A stretch of DNA of 64,000 bases from an uncultured Croceitalea sp. Its GTDB lineage: Bacteria; Bacteroidota; Bacteroidia; Flavobacteriales; Flavobacteriaceae. Location: contig CANLWK010000002.1 of the NCBI GenBank assembly GCA_947494805.1, positions 186,001 to 250,000 on the forward strand, read 5' to 3'. The notes under the pieces were generated by a model, which ran no database searches, was not told where the DNA came from, and worked only from the letters and a program-made list of their open reading frames with translations. The position numbers were made by a program, and so were the translations under genes. Below, one piece after another: positions 61,801 through 64,000 of this stretch (position 1 is the stretch's first letter; each line of letters begins with the position of its first letter).

Positions 61801-64000
61801 AGAACTGCTATAACACTGGTGATTTACTGTTGGTTCAGTTGCTGTTTTTCACAGCAAGAATCTGCCAATTGGTATTTTGGCACAAATGCCGGTCTAAACT
61901 TTTCGTCAGGAGCTCCAGAACCACTTTTAGATGGTAAAATAAATACTATTGAGGGGTGCTCTTCCTTTTCGGATAACCAAGGTAATTTGTTATTTTATAC
62001 CGAGGGGAGAACGGTCTGGAACCGCAACCATTTTACCATGCAGAACGGCACTGAACTGCGTGGTAGTTTTTCTTCGGCCCAAGCGGCTCTGATTGTGCCC
62101 AATCCCGTAAATACAGAACTGTATTACATTTTTACACCCGATGATGCCATACAAGATGACAATATCCCAAATGGTTTTCATTACACTGTGGTCGATATGA
62201 CGTTGGATAATGGCCTTGGCGGTATATCTGATAAAAACAATCAATTGTTGGTTGCGGGCTCAGAGAAGGTCTCTGCCGTGAAAAACGATACAGGCAATTT
62301 TTATTGGGTAGTCACCCATTTTGAAGATACCTTTTACTCTTACCGTGTAGAAGGGGCTGGGGTTTCAAATAACGCGATTACTTCGCAAGTTGGTCCACTC
62401 ATTCAGGGTCTCCAAAACATACGTGGCGCCATTAAGATTTCACCAAATGGAAGAAAACTGGTCATGGCCAGTACCATAACCCAACCTGGATTTCAGGGAA
62501 GTCTATACCTTTTTGACTTTGACGTTGCTACTGGAAGGGTTAGCAATCCGGTATTGGTAGATGATTCCCGAGCCTATTACGGTGTCGAATTCTCGCCCGA
62601 TTCTTCAAAACTTTATGCAAGTGGAATGCTATTGAACCGTTCAAACAGCCGATTGTCCACTGGAAACTACAATATTGTGCAATTTGATCTAGACAGTGAT
62701 GTATTTCCCAATGCGGGATTTTCGTTGGCGACCATCAATAACTTAAATGAGATTTTTATTTCAGGAGCTTTGCAGTTGGCCTTGGATAAACGAATTTATC
62801 ATACTTTTCCTTCAACAAGACTATCAGTGATACGTAGACCAAACGCTGCTGGCAGGGCCGCGCAACTTGACCTCTATTCGGTTGATTTAGGCGGTAGGAC
62901 CACGGCTTTTGGACTACCGCCATTTATACAATCCTTTTTTGAGACCATTGTCACTATTGAGAATTTCTGTGTTAATAGCGCTACGACCTTTACCCTTGAT
63001 GATGTGACCGATATTGCTTCTGTATCATGGGATTTTGGGGACCCAAATTCGGGACCGAACAATACCTCTACAGAACTGAATCCCACGCATAACTATCAAG
63101 AACCGGGTCGTTATACCATTAGTCTTGAGGTCACCTACTTGAACAACGTCTCAAACAAATACATTGAGTATGTAGAGATTTATGATTTTCCCGATGTTTT
63201 GGCACGTGAAAACTTGGTGCAATGTGATGTGGACGGTGTTGATGACGGAATTACCATCTTTAACCTTAATGAAGTGGTTCCCGCACTGACGCAGGGTAAC
63301 AATCAAATAACCGTGGAGTTTTTTGAAACCATTTTTGAGGCTGATAATGACAGCAACATTATTGACCCTTTAAAGTATAGAAATGCTCATGATGGCGCCG
63401 TGATTTATGCTAAATCATATATTGAAGAAGAGTGTTATATCATCTCTGAAATCACGCTTCAAGTGGAGCCGTTATCAGATTTGGGCGTTTACGACACGTT
63501 TACAATATGTGATGGTGTTTTTGATTCGAGCGGTACACGGATAACTTTAGACGGAGTTAGAGAATTCTTGAACACTGATTTTTCAGGGTTTGACACTATT
63601 ATGGTGTATGATACCAAACAACATGCGCTATTGGAAGAAAATGCTTTGAACACCACATCATATCTTTTTGCTGGCAATGCTCCTTTCCAGCTTTATTTTC
63701 GCATAGAAAATGATGACGATTGTGCATTTATTGGCCAGCTGGACCTGAATATTTATGAAGAGCCCATATTCGACGATACAATTACTATTGAGCTATGTCG
63801 CGGAAAAGCAGTACTCGAGGCGTTGTCGGATTTTGAAACGTATTTTTGGCTGAATGGTAGCACTAGTAGGCGCATTGAAGTCAATGAAACCGGAATGTAT
63901 GAAGTGGTATTTGCCAATGGAACTTGCGTTTACTCGCAAACATTTAATGTGAAACCGACCCCAGAAATAGATATCGATGCTATTGTAATCAATGACTTTA
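61801..64000 (+). CDS. large secreted PKD-domain protein, gliding/T9SS type, 3' end outside window
   Basis: The frame runs open from ATG 61801 to the window end (733 codons seen). A signal peptide ending near Q21 is followed by a propeller-like domain (residues ~22-380; NWYFGTNAGLNF, SPNGRKLVMAS, VEFSPDSSKLYASG) and a PKD domain (about 387-460, WDFGD core). Then come repeated Ig-like modules with QCDVDGVDDGITIFNL and similar patterns. This layout is common in Bacteroidota proteins that end with a type B T9SS sorting domain, but that end is not visible. Likely a cell-surface or secreted adhesin-like protein. Confidence 0.8.

Overview
The window looks like chromosome from a marine member of the Flavobacteriaceae (Bacteroidota). 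Supporting signs are moderate AT richness, Bacteroidetes -7 boxes of the TAnnTTTG type, scarce Shine-Dalgarno sequences, a large gliding/T9SS-type surface protein, a tricorn-like protease, PKD and cupin proteins, and many secreted peptidases. Genus cannot be fixed from the sequence. I saw no tRNA, rRNA, CRISPR array, prophage or complete insertion sequence.

Layout. 0.1-2.8 kb: membrane-anchored AraC regulator, secreted bicupin and a TPMT-like methyltransferase. 2.9-6.9 kb: a tight four-gene operon (GntP permease, RidA, D-threonine-aldolase-type PLP enzyme, M19 dipeptidase) that looks like D-amino-acid or dipeptide catabolism. 7.0-11.8 kb: two alpha/beta hydrolases, an MDR oxidoreductase, a DUF1272 protein and an MFS transporter. 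11.8-12.03 kb: the dead 5' end of a lipoprotein beta-mannosidase. 12.1-19.0 kb: tricorn protease, YdeI protein, M20 peptidase, GNAT and nitrilase. 19.1-26.9 kb: a compact minus-strand run (trehalose synthase/phosphatase fusion, propeller-NTF2 protein, TMEM175-type channel, M28 and M1 peptidases, arginase-family enzyme), divergent from a GH15 trehalase-like gene. 28.8-31.6 kb: PLP decarboxylase and DUF3829 lipoprotein.

31.7-40.1 kb is a beta-oxidation locus: MarR regulator, HAD/ECH fusion, four-helix-bundle protein, thiolase and acyl-CoA dehydrogenase, ended by a clear terminator, with an acyl-CoA ligase beside it. A 26-bp perfect palindrome sits in the marR promoter. 40.4-47.2 kb: DUF4386, purL-DinB-GNAT, small membrane proteins and DUF983. 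47.5-50.8 kb: SDR, AraC and RsmB. 51-54.2 kb: Asp-box lipoprotein, small secreted protein and an ECF sigma / membrane protein / Spy-like module. 54.4-61.7 kb: GPH symporter and GH94-like phosphorylase, facing a phosphohexomutase and ABC exporter; symporter, phosphorylase and mutase would form a disaccharide-to-glucose-6-phosphate route. 61.8 kb to the end: a large secreted PKD protein, cut by the window edge.

The most unusual signals are not genes. (1) A 73-bp REP-like palindromic element lies in frame inside purL. (2) Six degenerate arrays with a strict 7-bp period lie directly next to stop codons of minus-strand genes; two of them bracket the four-helix-bundle gene inside the fad operon. 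(3) Two of these arrays are followed by diverged copies of the same ~60-bp block.
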